From Kribbella catacumbae DSM 19601 (GTDB taxonomy: Bacteria; Actinomycetota; Actinomycetes; Propionibacteriales; Kribbellaceae): 32,165 nucleotides of DNA. The notes under the pieces are model-generated. The model ran no database searches and was not told the DNA's origin. It saw only the letters and a program-made list of their open reading frames with translations. The first letter of the stretch is position 1. Each line of letters begins with the position of its first letter. This document shows, one piece after another, positions 8,574-16,943 of this stretch. The stretch lies in contig NZ_AQUZ01000086.1 in NCBI RefSeq assembly GCF_000372465.1, positions 1 to 32,165 of the forward strand, written 5' to 3'. Both the position numbers and the translations under genes were made by a program.

Positions 8574-8999
8574 TCAGTCCGCTATTCCGGCTCGTGCCAC
8601 CATGGCGGTGACGCGGATTCGGACGAGGAGGTCGTCGATCTCTGCGTACAGCTTGCCGGCGGCTGGCGCTGCTTGGTCGCCGAGGTAGCGCCTGGCGATG
8701 CGGGTGGTCCAGTGGACCAGGTCGTCGGGCCGCAGGTGCAACGTCGCGGAGCCGGTTGCGCTGATGAAGCCGAACGGTGGTTGCTCGTCGTCCACGCAGA
8801 TGCAGACCCGTTGGTTCGCCCGGAGGTTGCGAGCTTTGACGCTGCGCGACGGCGTACTGAAGACGATGTCGTCGCCGTCGAGGACGAACCAGACAGGTGC
8901 GACATGTGGGGTTCCGTCGGTTCGGACCGTAGCGACCTTCAAGGTCCGGGGGGAGGTCGTCAGGAACGCCCGGATCTCTTCACTGCTCATCTCGTGCAT
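8574..8999 (-). CDS. PPOX-class (pyridoxamine 5'-phosphate oxidase fold) F420/FMN-binding protein
   Basis: About 141 residues, the usual size for actinobacterial split-barrel proteins that use F420 or FMN. Visible family features are LKVATVRTDGTPHVAPVWFVLDG near the start (first strands and cofactor edge), VFSTPSRSVKARNLRANQRVCICVDD (the characteristic lysine/arginine phosphate-binding stretch) and GFISATGSATL. A probable role is reduction of an unsaturated or quinone-like substrate, but members with this look are mostly uncharacterised. The ATG at 8999 follows AAAGG at eight bases. The gene is divergent from the LacI-type regulator across a perfect palindrome, so it is the likely target of that repressor. 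Confidence 0.8.
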   Translation of the reverse strand: MHEMSSEEIRAFLTTSPRTLKVATVRTDGTPHVAPVWFVLDGDDIVFSTPSRSVKARNLRANQRVCICVDDEQPPFGFISATGSATLHLRPDDLVHWTTRIARRYLGDQAAPAAGKLYAEIDDLLVRIRVTAMVARAGIAD

Positions 9000-9014
9000 C
9001 AATCGAGCCTTTCG

Positions 9015-9040
9015 CTTCTTCTTGATCGATCAAGAAGAAG
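9015..9040. promoter_or_regulatory. Perfect 26-bp palindromic operator for the LacI-type regulator
   Basis: The half-site CTTCTTCTTGATC (9015-9027) is followed directly by its exact reverse complement (9028-9040), with CG at the dyad centre as in LacI-family operators. It sits between the divergent starts of the PPOX gene and the regulator, so it probably controls both, including autoregulation. Confidence 0.85.
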
Positions 9041-9073
9041 ACAGTACCCTTCATTTCGAAGGAGGAGTACCTG

Positions 9074-10120
9074 TTGTCCAGACCTACCTTGATGACCCTT
9101 GCGCGTCAGCTTGGGGTCAGCCGCACCACGGTCTCGAACGCCTTCTCGCGCCCGGATCAACTGTCGGCAGACCTTCGCGACCGCATCCTGAGCGCCGCGG
9201 CCGAGGTCGGGTTCTCCGGCCCGAGCCTTGCCGCGGCATCCCTGCGGACCGGAAAGACCCGAACTCTCGGTGTGCTGTTCACAGACAGCCTCACCTACGC
9301 TTTCAGCGACCCGGTGTCTGCACGGTTCCTGGCCGGGATCGCCGCCGAAGCCGAGCTTGCCGGGTACGCGATAACTATCGTCTCCGCCCCGCGCTCCGGA
9401 CCTCCGAGCCCGATTGCACAAGCTGTCATGGACGGCGTGATCATCTACTCGGTCGACGATAATTCGCCTGCCCTGAAGATCGCCCGTGAACGTGACATGC
9501 CCCGAGTCCTGGTCGACCAGCGTCCTGAATCCGGGGCCGATTGTGTCAACGTCGCAGACCGGGCTGGGGCGGAGGCAGCAGCCAAGCACCTCATCGGCTT
9601 GGGGCATCAACGCCTGGCCGTCGTCACTGTCGCCGCGGGGCCAGGTGAGTCTGCAATCGTCGAGGATTCGGCACTCAGTAGCAGCTTCGTAGCTCGCGAA
9701 CGCCTGGCTGGTTGGCGGCAGGCGGTCGAGTCGGCAGGCTTCGCAGCTCCGGTCACGGTGTCGTGTCCCGTCAACGGCCGCGAGCATGGTCGCCGAGCAG
9801 CTGGCCTTCTGCTGGCCCTCCCTCTGCCGCCGTCTGCGATTGCGTGTCTCAGTGATGAGATCGCACTGGGCATCGTCGAGACGCTTCAGTCGGCTGGGGT
9901 CATTGTGCCCACGGATATCTCCGTCATCGGATTCGACGACGCGCCCCAGGCACGTCCTTTCCTTACAACCATTCAGCAGCCCTACCAGGACAAGGGCGCT
10001 CTTGCAGCGCGCTTGTTGATGGAACAAATCGAGCGACCGGAGCGCAGCCGGTCACCGTCCCACGAAGTGCTGCCTGTCCGCCTGATTGTGCGTGAGAGCA
10101 CAGGACCGGCCCGGCGGTAG
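9074..10120 (+). CDS. LacI/GalR-family transcriptional regulator
   Basis: 348 residues. The helix-turn-helix is at residues 6-30 (LMTLARQLGVSRTTVSNAFS), followed by the hinge region and a periplasmic-binding-protein-like ligand domain from about residue 60 (TRTLGVLFTDSLTYAF, later GLGHQRLAVVTV, SVIGFDDAP and TTIQQPYQDKGALAARLL). Such proteins normally bind a small sugar or related effector and release DNA. The start is TTG at 9074 behind GAAGGAGG. A perfect palindrome lies 34 bases upstream and the PPOX gene diverges from it. The aldo/keto reductase follows after 23 bases and is probably co-transcribed, which suggests that the regulator controls a small oxidoreductase set. The effector cannot be told from sequence. 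Confidence 0.92.
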   Translation: MSRPTLMTLARQLGVSRTTVSNAFSRPDQLSADLRDRILSAAAEVGFSGPSLAAASLRTGKTRTLGVLFTDSLTYAFSDPVSARFLAGIAAEAELAGYAITIVSAPRSGPPSPIAQAVMDGVIIYSVDDNSPALKIARERDMPRVLVDQRPESGADCVNVADRAGAEAAAKHLIGLGHQRLAVVTVAAGPGESAIVEDSALSSSFVARERLAGWRQAVESAGFAAPVTVSCPVNGREHGRRAAGLLLALPLPPSAIACLSDEIALGIVETLQSAGVIVPTDISVIGFDDAPQARPFLTTIQQPYQDKGALAARLLMEQIERPERSRSPSHEVLPVRLIVRESTGPARR

Positions 10121-10143
10121 TACGTGATGATCTTGGAGAAGCG

Positions 10144-11163
10144 ATGATGAAGTACCGCCCGCTGGGCCGTACCGGCGTACAGGTCAGTGCTGTGACGCTG
10201 GGCAGCATGCTCTTCGGAACGACGACATCGTCGGACGAGGCTGCCAACCTGGTAGACCAGGCACTCGACAGCGGCGTCAACTGTCTGGATACGGCGAATG
10301 TGTATGGCATGGGGGAGAGCGAGCAAGCGCTCGGCGAGGCATTGCGCCGCAACGGGCGACGGGATCGGCTGGTGCTGGCGAGCAAGTTCCATGCGCGGGT
10401 CGGCGATGACCCTAACGATGAGGGGAGTTCCCGCCGGCACATCATCCAGCAGGTCGAGCTGTCGCTGCGTCGTCTCGGCGTGGATCACCTTGACGTGTAC
10501 TACGTGCATCGCCCGACCACGCTGGTGCCCATTGATGAAACCCTCCGCGCCCTTGACGATCTCGTCAGTACCGGCAAGATCCGCTACGTCGGGACCAGTG
10601 GGTTCGCCGCATGGCAGCTGATGGAATCCCTCTGGGCATCGAAGGAACACCAGCTGGCTCGCACGGTGGTGGAGCAGACGGCGTACTCGTTGCTGGATCG
10701 CCGCGTCGAACGCGAACTCCTGCCGATGGCCCAGACCTACGGACTCGGGATCACCGTATGGTCCCCACTCGCAGGCGGCGTGCTCACCGGGAAGTACAGG
10801 GACCCGTCCGCTCCACAGCAGACGCGATTCGCCGATGACAAGGATTCCGACTGGGCGAGCAAGCACTTCACAACGGCAGCGGACGACGTGGTCGATGGTG
10901 TTGTCAGGATCGCCAAGGACCGTGGATGTACTCCGGCTCAGCTCTGCCTGGCCTGGCTTCTTGCACAGCCTGCGGTGAGCAGCGTCGTCATCGGTGCCCG
11001 AGATTCCGACCAGCTCACGGATCAACTCGGCGCAGTCACACTGGAGCTGTCTGCCGACGAGCTGGCGGCTCTGGATCGAATCAGCCCACCCGGGCGAGCT
11101 GTTGTCCCCTACTTCCTGGACGACAGCTTCGCAGACCTTCGCCCGCATCTGCACCGGTGGTAG
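10144..11163 (+). CDS. Aldo/keto reductase
   Basis: 339 residues, a full-length (beta/alpha)8 NADPH-dependent reductase. The start MMKYRPLGRTGVQVSAVTLGSM is typical. The catalytic tetrad is visible: D49 and Y54 (LDTANVYG), K81 (ASKF) and H122 (YYVHRP). Cofactor-binding features near the C-terminus include SSVVIGARDSDQL. The sequence resembles the group related to potassium-channel beta subunits and YhdN/Tas-type enzymes more than sugar-specific AKRs. GGAG precedes the ATG at five bases. It follows the LacI-type gene on the same strand. The substrate is likely a sugar-derived or xenobiotic carbonyl; this is an inference. Confidence 0.93.
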   Translation: MMKYRPLGRTGVQVSAVTLGSMLFGTTTSSDEAANLVDQALDSGVNCLDTANVYGMGESEQALGEALRRNGRRDRLVLASKFHARVGDDPNDEGSSRRHIIQQVELSLRRLGVDHLDVYYVHRPTTLVPIDETLRALDDLVSTGKIRYVGTSGFAAWQLMESLWASKEHQLARTVVEQTAYSLLDRRVERELLPMAQTYGLGITVWSPLAGGVLTGKYRDPSAPQQTRFADDKDSDWASKHFTTAADDVVDGVVRIAKDRGCTPAQLCLAWLLAQPAVSSVVIGARDSDQLTDQLGAVTLELSADELAALDRISPPGRAVVPYFLDDSFADLRPHLHRW

Positions 11164-11167
11164 TCGG

Positions 11168-11338
11168 ATGGACGGGCCGGTACTCGAACGGGAGCGAGAA
11201 CCCGCCGAGATTGCCCAGGCTGCGCGTAAGGCCGCAAATGGCCACGGGTGTGTAATCCATGTGTCAGGTGAAGCGGGTATCGGTAAGACGAGGCTCCCTG
11301 ACCGCCGCCCGAAGCTTGATTGGACAATCGGTCAGTGA
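11168..11338 (+). pseudogene. Truncated LAL-family regulator (N-terminal 56 residues only)
   Basis: The frame begins MDGPVLEREREPAEIAQAAR and reaches Walker A GEAGIGKT at residues 34-41, exactly the position found in the intact LAL 2 and LAL 3 proteins. It then changes to unrelated sequence and stops after 56 residues. The remaining ~800 residues of ATPase, TPR and LuxR domains are absent. It starts four bases after the aldo/keto reductase stop. It is the 5' stump of a fourth LAL gene, left by an internal deletion that also brought the methyltransferase promoter close. Confidence 0.85.
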
Positions 11339-11343
11339 CCGCG

Positions 11344-11394
11344 ATCTGAGCAATCCGGCCGGACATCTGAGTAGCGGTTGCTCAGGATCGGTAG
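11344..11394 (+). repeat. TCTGAG(TAG) direct repeats upstream of the frameshifted methyltransferase
   Basis: ATCTGAG occurs at 11344 and ATCTGAGTAG at 11365, 21 bases apart; a weaker third copy, ATCGGTAGTCG, follows at 11387. The same motif and spacing occur at 26881-26911 before the other methyltransferase gene. A tandem operator for a regulator bound on one helix face is likely. Confidence 0.55.
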
Positions 11395-11451
11395 TCGCCA
11401 CCCGTCGTACAAATTCCCTTGAAAGTAACTACTTCAAGGGAGGTTGCACAG

Positions 11452-12245
11452 ATGGCTGTGGATTGGGAGATCGTTGACGAGGGCTGGGGGCGTAGGGCTG
11501 TCGACTTCGCCACGCTGAGTGAGCCCAACAATTGCCGCGAATACAGCGTCATCCAGCACTGGCTGGGTGTTGGGGAGGGTGTCCGGCTGCTCGATGTCGC
11601 CTGTGCGTCGGGTTTGGCGGTCGAGCTTGCGACACTTCAGGGCGCGCGTTGCGCGGGTATCGATGCGTCACATCGGCTCATCGCGGTTGCCCGGGATCGC
11701 AGCCCGGAGGCCGATCTGAAGGTCGGGGACATGAACGCGTTGCCGTGGGGCGACGCCAGTTTCGACGTGGTGACCAGCTTCCGGGGATCTGGGCGACCAC
11801 GCCGACGGCGCTGGCCGAGGCGTATCGCGTGCTGACTCCGGGAGGCCGCCTGGGACTCACTGCCTGGGGACATCTCAAGAAGGCGCCCGGTGCCTGGGCG
11901 ATGGCGCCGTTTCGGCTTGCAGCTCAGGAGAAGGTCGACAACCAGGCTGCGATGCAGCTCGGGCGGCCAGGCTCCGGGGAAGACCTGTTGGCACGAGTGG
12001 GGTTCACCGACATCCAGCGCATCGATATCCGGATGGCATGGGAGTTCGCCGATCCCGAGACGTATGCGCGGGCGCTGGCGTCCACCGGACCGGCGTACGA
12101 GGCGATCCAGCACGTCGGCGAGGCAGCCTTCATTGAGTCGGCGGAGCAGCAGGCTCGTGAACAGCTTCGCAGCGGCCTGCCCTTGCGCGCGCTGCTGCCA
12201 CTGGTCGGCTATCTCGCGACCAAGCCCGTGCAGGAGGCGAAATGA
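11452..12245 (+). pseudogene. Class I SAM-dependent methyltransferase, broken by a one-base frameshift
   Basis: The ATG at 11452 follows GGGAGG. Frame 1 gives MAVDWEIVDEGWGRRAVDFA, motif I LLDVACASGLAVELA, the acidic SAM-binding end of strand 2 (GIDAS), and DASFDVVTSFRG, then breaks near 11780. From there a different frame carries IWATTPTALAEAYRVLTPGGRLGLTAWGHLK and about 120 further family-like residues to the stop at 12245. A single lost base in the run CGGGGATCTGGG explains the switch. Joined, the product would be about 265 residues, normal for this Methyltransf_11 type. The stop overlaps the next gene by ATGA, so the pair was built as a coupled operon. Either the gene is recently inactivated or the assembly has an error at a G-run. 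Confidence 0.85.
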
Positions 12246-12835
12246 GCGGCGCAGGGTTTCTTGCCGAGCCGGAGCCAACGGAGGAGCGGCGGCAGTTTCT
12301 TGACGACGACCTGACCGAACCCGGCTTCATCATGAACGTCACAAGGCTGTGGGCACATCAGCCCAGCGCCCTCGTCGCGCTGTTCGATCTGCTGCGGGTG
12401 ATCAATGCGCCGCACCGGTTCAGCTACCGCGAGCGTGGCATTCTCATCGCTGCCTGTACGTCGGCGTCCCACGACTCGTACTGCACGCTGAGCTGGGGAT
12501 CCAAACTGGCCGCCGCGACCGACGTGGCCACTGCCGTCAGCGTGGTCCTGGGCGATGACGGCCCGCTGTCCGACACCGAACGAGCGATGGCCGAGTGGGC
12601 GCGGAAGGTGGCCCGCGACCCCAACGGCACCAGCGCCGCTGACGTTCAGCAGTTGCGGGATGCCGGGTTGACCGATCCGCAGATCTTCGCGATCACCGCG
12701 TTCGTGGCGGCCCGGATCGCGTACGCGACCGTCAACAACGCGCTCGGCGCCCAGCCCGACGCCGAGCTCGCGGCGAAGGCGCCACGAGAGCTGGTGGAGG
12801 CAATCACCTACGGCCGTCCGGTCGAGGACTCGTAG
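12242..12835 (+). CDS. AhpD/carboxymuconolactone-decarboxylase-like protein with a degenerate redox motif
   Basis: 197 residues with the helical AhpD-like layout: a Phe/Pro-rich start, SYRERGILIAACTSASHDSYCTLSWG in the position of the usual active-site helix, and ITAFVAARIAYATVNNALGAQPDAEL near the end, typical of peroxidase-related actinobacterial members. The canonical CxxCxxxH motif is altered: the first cysteine is D78 (DSYC), only C81 remains, and the histidine is replaced. An upstream C72 might compensate. Peroxidase activity is therefore doubtful. Its ATG overlaps the stop of the methyltransferase frame, so its translation may suffer from the frameshift there. It converges on LAL 2 with only 14 bases between. 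Confidence 0.75.
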   Translation: MSGAGFLAEPEPTEERRQFLDDDLTEPGFIMNVTRLWAHQPSALVALFDLLRVINAPHRFSYRERGILIAACTSASHDSYCTLSWGSKLAAATDVATAVSVVLGDDGPLSDTERAMAEWARKVARDPNGTSAADVQQLRDAGLTDPQIFAITAFVAARIAYATVNNALGAQPDAELAAKAPRELVEAITYGRPVEDS

Positions 12836-12849
12836 CAGCAGAAGTTCGG

Positions 12850-15444
12850 TCAGGAGGAGGGCGGCGGCTCGAAGAACTGCTGGGCGCGAGCCGCCGCATC
12901 CTGGCGTTTGTTGACGCGGAGCTTGTCCAGGATCGCGGCGACGTGGTTGCTGGCCGTCCGGACCGAGATGACGAGGCGTTCGGCGATCTCGTTGTCCGAG
13001 AGCCCATCGGCGACCAGCCGCAGTACCTCGAACTGACGCCGGGTCAGGCCGGCTTCGTTCTGCCGGCTCTCCGCCAGAGGTCCGCGAGGGATGCTGGTGA
13101 CGCCCGCGGCGCGAAGCCTGGCCCGGACCAGGCGGGCCAGCGGTCGCGCATCGATCGCGTCCAGCTGCGCCAGCGCCTCCAGCTGGTCCGACGTCTCAGG
13201 GCTCTCGGCCAGAGCGGCAGCGTGCTCGTACGGGTAGCCGGCCTCTCTCCAGATCTCGGCTGCTTCCTGCCAACGGCCGACAGCCTGCAACGCGTAGGGA
13301 TCATCCGGGTGGAGCGGCGTGACCGGGTCACCCACTTTAGCCAGCCAGTAGGCGAACTCGCCTGACAGCCGCCGACTACGCCGGCGGCAGATCTCGTCGT
13401 ACATGGGTCGCGCGATCCGGTGAACAGTCTTGAGGTCACCCCGCAACCAAGCCGCCTCACACAGCACCGCTGCGACGACGACAGTTCGCTGCGGCTCGTC
13501 CTGCTGGGCAGTGAGCAGTGATGCCTCATCCAGTACTGTCGTGGCGTCCTGTCCGGAGCGGACCATCGCCCGCCCGATCACAGCCAGCCCGTCGCTTCTG
13601 AGCGGTCCGGCCGGCTCAAGCCCTCGCTCAACAGTGCGGATTGCTTCGTCCCAGCGGCCTGCCGCGGCGATGACCATCGCTTGCAGGACCTGGAAGTAGT
13701 TTACGAAGATCAGCTGCTCGGACTGCTCGGCGAGCTCGATGGCCTCTGAGAGATACGTCGAAGCCTCTTTGAGGCTGTAGTCATTGAGCAGGGTGTCGAC
13801 GAAGTTCGTATAGGCGCGAAGCGCATGCTCTGTCTCATCGGCGGCCAGGGCGACGCTGATGCTTTCGAGCGAGGTAGCCCGGGCACCAGGGTCACGGATC
13901 TGCCATTTCGCCGCTCCCTGGTTGGTCAGGGCGTGGCTGAGTACGGCTGTGTCACCAGTCTCCCGCGCCAGCAGGATGGCCCGCTCGGCTGCTTCGACGG
14001 CCTCAGGGCCGCGATCTGCGAGCATGTGTAGGTACGAAACGCCGCTGTGTGCCATCGCGAGCAGTCGCCGAGCGTCGGTCCGGGCAAGCACCGCGACTGC
14101 CTCTTCTGCCGTTGCATCCGCGCCTGCACGATCACCGGCGAGCCAGAGATATCGCGACAGCCGGGGCAGACACGCGCCGAGTTCCACGGGGTCGCCGAGG
14201 GTACGGCGAATGGCCACCGCCTGCCGCTGATCCGCAACAGCACTCGCCATGTCACCGGTGAGGTAGCACTCGATCGCCGACCGCTCGTGCAGATCTGCCT
14301 GTTCCGGTAGTGGGAACGACTCGCGTTGTTCCAGCACCAGCCGGTAGTGAGCGGCGGCCTCGCGATGCGCCCGCCCTTCCGTGGCGGCACGGGCGGCCAA
14401 CGGGGCGAACCGCGTGATCGCGTCCGGGTCGCCGGCCTCGGTGGCGTGGTGGACGATCTGGGAGGTGTCAGCACCTTCATGTTCAACGAGTGCTGCGAGC
14501 ACCCGCTGATTGAGTTCGGCCCGTCGTACCAGCGGAAGGGCATCAGCGATGGCACGGCGGGTGAGTTCGTGGCGGAAGACGACGCGGTTCGCCGCGACGG
14601 TCAGCAGGCCACGCTCCTCCGCACTGACCAACGCACTCAGGCTTCCCGGCAGGAGGGCGTCCAGTAGCCACCGATCGATCGCCGACGGCACCACGCTGAG
14701 CTGCTCCACTGCATCCTGGGTGGCACGGTCAAGGCCACGCAGCCGAGCGAGTACTGCGTCAACTACCGTGCGGGGAACCCCTGCGCCGTCCTGTGTTGCC
14801 AGCACCTCATTGACGAAGAACGGGTTGCCCCCGGTGACCGCGAAGATCTCCTCCGCGTCGACATCCCGGCCGGCGCTCAGCTCACTGACCGCCGTCGACG
14901 AGAGCCGCCGAAGAGGCATCCGGTGGACTCGCTCCGAGACGGCCGCGACGCCCAGCAACTGGGTCATCGGATGCTCACGATGCAACTCGTCATCGCGGTA
15001 CGTCAACAAGAGCAGGGCAGGCAGGTTCGCCATCCGGCGGATCAGATAACGCAACACGTCAAGGGTCGCATCGTCCGCCCACTGAACATCCTCGATGGCC
15101 AGCACCGTCGGATGGCCGGTCCAGTCCAGCTCCGACCGGACGGCGGCCAGAATCATGTCGCGATCCACGCCGTCGGTGAGCGCAGCCGTGAGGTCTGGCC
15201 CGACACTTCCGATGAGATCGCGGAAGGGACCCAGAACCCGCGCAGTAGCAAGGTCGTCGCAATGCCCCAGCAGCATGCGCCCTTCGGCCGGCAGGCGGCT
15301 GCGGATCGCCTGCACAACACTCGACTTACCGATTCCCGCCTCGCCGGACAAGAGCACGACAGAACCATCCCCCGCAGCCGCCGCACGAGCCGCAGCAGAC
15401 AGCTGCGCCAACTCGTGCTCACGTTCGAGGATTCTCCGGCCCAT
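12850..15444 (-). CDS. LAL-family transcriptional regulator 2
   Basis: 864 residues. Walker A is GEAGIGKS at 34-41; Walker B is VLAIEDVQWADDATLD. Long TPR-like helices fill the middle, and the C-terminal LuxR domain reads LTRRQFEVLRLVADGLSDNE and SVRTASNHVAAILDKLRV. It begins GRRILEREHELAQLS, close to LAL 3 and to the fragment at 11168. The ATG at 15444 has no clear ribosome site, so the message may be nearly leaderless. It lies only 63 bases behind the FAD oxidoreductase gene, and that space is filled by a long hairpin, so it may depend on read-through or on a promoter inside the hairpin DNA. Confidence 0.9.
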   Translation of the reverse strand: MGRRILEREHELAQLSAAARAAAAGDGSVVLLSGEAGIGKSSVVQAIRSRLPAEGRMLLGHCDDLATARVLGPFRDLIGSVGPDLTAALTDGVDRDMILAAVRSELDWTGHPTVLAIEDVQWADDATLDVLRYLIRRMANLPALLLLTYRDDELHREHPMTQLLGVAAVSERVHRMPLRRLSSTAVSELSAGRDVDAEEIFAVTGGNPFFVNEVLATQDGAGVPRTVVDAVLARLRGLDRATQDAVEQLSVVPSAIDRWLLDALLPGSLSALVSAEERGLLTVAANRVVFRHELTRRAIADALPLVRRAELNQRVLAALVEHEGADTSQIVHHATEAGDPDAITRFAPLAARAATEGRAHREAAAHYRLVLEQRESFPLPEQADLHERSAIECYLTGDMASAVADQRQAVAIRRTLGDPVELGACLPRLSRYLWLAGDRAGADATAEEAVAVLARTDARRLLAMAHSGVSYLHMLADRGPEAVEAAERAILLARETGDTAVLSHALTNQGAAKWQIRDPGARATSLESISVALAADETEHALRAYTNFVDTLLNDYSLKEASTYLSEAIELAEQSEQLIFVNYFQVLQAMVIAAAGRWDEAIRTVERGLEPAGPLRSDGLAVIGRAMVRSGQDATTVLDEASLLTAQQDEPQRTVVVAAVLCEAAWLRGDLKTVHRIARPMYDEICRRRSRRLSGEFAYWLAKVGDPVTPLHPDDPYALQAVGRWQEAAEIWREAGYPYEHAAALAESPETSDQLEALAQLDAIDARPLARLVRARLRAAGVTSIPRGPLAESRQNEAGLTRRQFEVLRLVADGLSDNEIAERLVISVRTASNHVAAILDKLRVNKRQDAAARAQQFFEPPPSS

Positions 15445-15456
15445 GGCGACGATGGT

Positions 15457-15504
15457 GCCATAACACCGCTGCCGGCCCGTAAGACCAACCGGCAGCGGTA
15501 TGGC
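15457..15504 (-). terminator. Long hairpin between the FAD oxidoreductase and LAL 2
   Basis: ACCGCTGCCGG (15465-15475) pairs with CCGGCAGCGGT (15489-15499). An outer GCCAT/ATGGC pair extends the stem after a three-base bulge. It starts four bases after the oxidoreductase stop and ends 13 bases before the LAL 2 ATG, occupying the whole gap. Confidence 0.75.
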
Positions 15505-15507
15505 GAG

Positions 15508-16878
15508 TTACGGCTTGATGTTCTGGTTGAGATGGAACAAGTTGTCCGGATCAAAGGCGCGCTTCGCTCGGACCAGGCGCTCATAGTTGCCCTTGTAGTT
15601 CACCCGGACCCGGTCCTTGTCGTCGTCGGACATGAAGTTGACGTACCCGCCGTCCTCCGAGTGCGGCGCGGTCGCCTGGTAGTAGTCCCGCACCCACTTG
15701 ATCGCCTTGTCGTTGTCGGCCGGATCCGGCCACATGCCGGCGATCACCGTCGCGAACGACGCATTCCGGTACGCGAAAGCGGTGTCCTCCGGCGCCACCC
15801 GGTGGCACGCCCCGTTGATCGGGTAGATGTGCATCGTCGAGTTGAGCGCAGGCAGCTTCGGCCCGTGTGCCACGTGCGCCGCGATCGCGTCGTCGGTGAG
15901 GTTCTCGACGAAGTTGGCCTTCCAGTAGTGCTGCAGCCCGGGTCCGACGAGCCCGTCGAAAGCACTGTTGAGCGCTGGGTACGGCATCGGTCCGACGGCC
16001 TCGGCCACCACGGGCGCCGCGTCGCGGAACGGTTTCAGCGCCTGTGGGCCCTCCTCCAGCGGGCCGGCCCAGCACGCGACGATCAGAATGAACGGATCGC
16101 CGTGCCGGTCCGCCGGGATGAAGGGCAGGGGCGGGGCCAACTGGAAGGCCGGGAACGCGCCGAGTTGCTCCGGTGCATCCTTCATGTACTCGGCGAACGC
16201 CCGCAGGACATCATCGGCCCGGTCCGCCTCGAACAGCATCGGCCCGCCGTAGATGTCCTTCACCGGGCTGAGCTTGAACTCGAACGAGGTGACCGCCCCG
16301 AAGTTGCCGCCGCCACCTCGCAAAGCCCAGAACAGATCCGGGTTCTCGTCCTCGCTGGCGACTCGCAGGCTGCCGTCGGCGGTGACGACGTCCGCCGAGA
16401 TCAGATTGTCGCAGGACAGCCCGAGCCCTCGGGCCAGGTAGCCGATACCGCCTCCCAGCGTCAGGCCACCCACTCCGGTGGTGGAGACGATGCCGCCGGT
16501 CGTCGCCAGGCCGAAGGGATACGTCGCGGCGTTGAAGTCGCCCCAGGTCGCCCCGCCTTCGACTCGAGCCGTACGTCGTACCGGATCGACCCGGACGCCT
16601 CGCATCGACGACAGGTCGGCGACCACCCCGCCGTCGGTCGTCCCGAACCCGGGCACGCTGTGCTTGCCGCCGCGGACGGCGAGATCGAGCCCGTTCTCGC
16701 GAGCGAAGTCCACGGTGGCGATCACATCGCCCGCATTGGCGCACTGCACCACCGCTTTCGGCCGCTTGTCGATCATCGCGTTGTGCACACTGCGCGCTTC
16801 GTCGTAGGACGAATCGTCGGCGGTGACGACCACCCCGTGCACTCTCTCGCGCAGTTGATCGATGGTCAGCTTGCTCAT
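15508..16878 (-). CDS. FAD-dependent oxidoreductase of the berberine-bridge-enzyme family
   Basis: 456 residues. The N-terminal PCMH-type FAD domain includes LAVRGGKHSVPGFGT, where H73 is the expected covalent attachment point for FAD, then VRVDPVRRTARVEGGATWGD, TTGVGGLTLGGGIGYLAR and NPDLFWALRGGGGNFG. The C-terminal BBE segment reads VNYKGNYERLVRAKRAFDPDNLF. The second flavin-linking cysteine of true berberine bridge enzymes is replaced (GGIVSTTG, V131), so FAD is probably held by one covalent bond only. Such enzymes oxidise sugars, alcohols or secondary-metabolite rings, making hydrogen peroxide. The start ATG at 16878 follows GAGGAGAGG at a good distance; the frame stays open upstream but only as a shadow of the fibronectin gene. 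No signal peptide is present. Confidence 0.93.
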   Translation of the reverse strand: MSKLTIDQLRERVHGVVVTADDSSYDEARSVHNAMIDKRPKAVVQCANAGDVIATVDFARENGLDLAVRGGKHSVPGFGTTDGGVVADLSSMRGVRVDPVRRTARVEGGATWGDFNAATYPFGLATTGGIVSTTGVGGLTLGGGIGYLARGLGLSCDNLISADVVTADGSLRVASEDENPDLFWALRGGGGNFGAVTSFEFKLSPVKDIYGGPMLFEADRADDVLRAFAEYMKDAPEQLGAFPAFQLAPPLPFIPADRHGDPFILIVACWAGPLEEGPQALKPFRDAAPVVAEAVGPMPYPALNSAFDGLVGPGLQHYWKANFVENLTDDAIAAHVAHGPKLPALNSTMHIYPINGACHRVAPEDTAFAYRNASFATVIAGMWPDPADNDKAIKWVRDYYQATAPHSEDGGYVNFMSDDDKDRVRVNYKGNYERLVRAKRAFDPDNLFHLNQNIKP

Positions 16879-16914
16879 GTGTTCCTCTCCTCTGGTGCCT
16901 CTCCGTACTCGGCG

Positions 16915-16943
16915 AGCCGCCCCTGCCGCAGGCGGGGGCGGCT
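16915..16943 (-). terminator. Very stable hairpin after the fibronectin-III gene
   Basis: AGCCGCCCCTGCC (16915-16927) pairs with GGCGGGGGCGGCT (16931-16943) across a GCA loop: thirteen pairs with one G-U wobble. It lies downstream of the stop of the secreted fibronectin gene and 36 bases before the FAD gene start. Confidence 0.8.
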
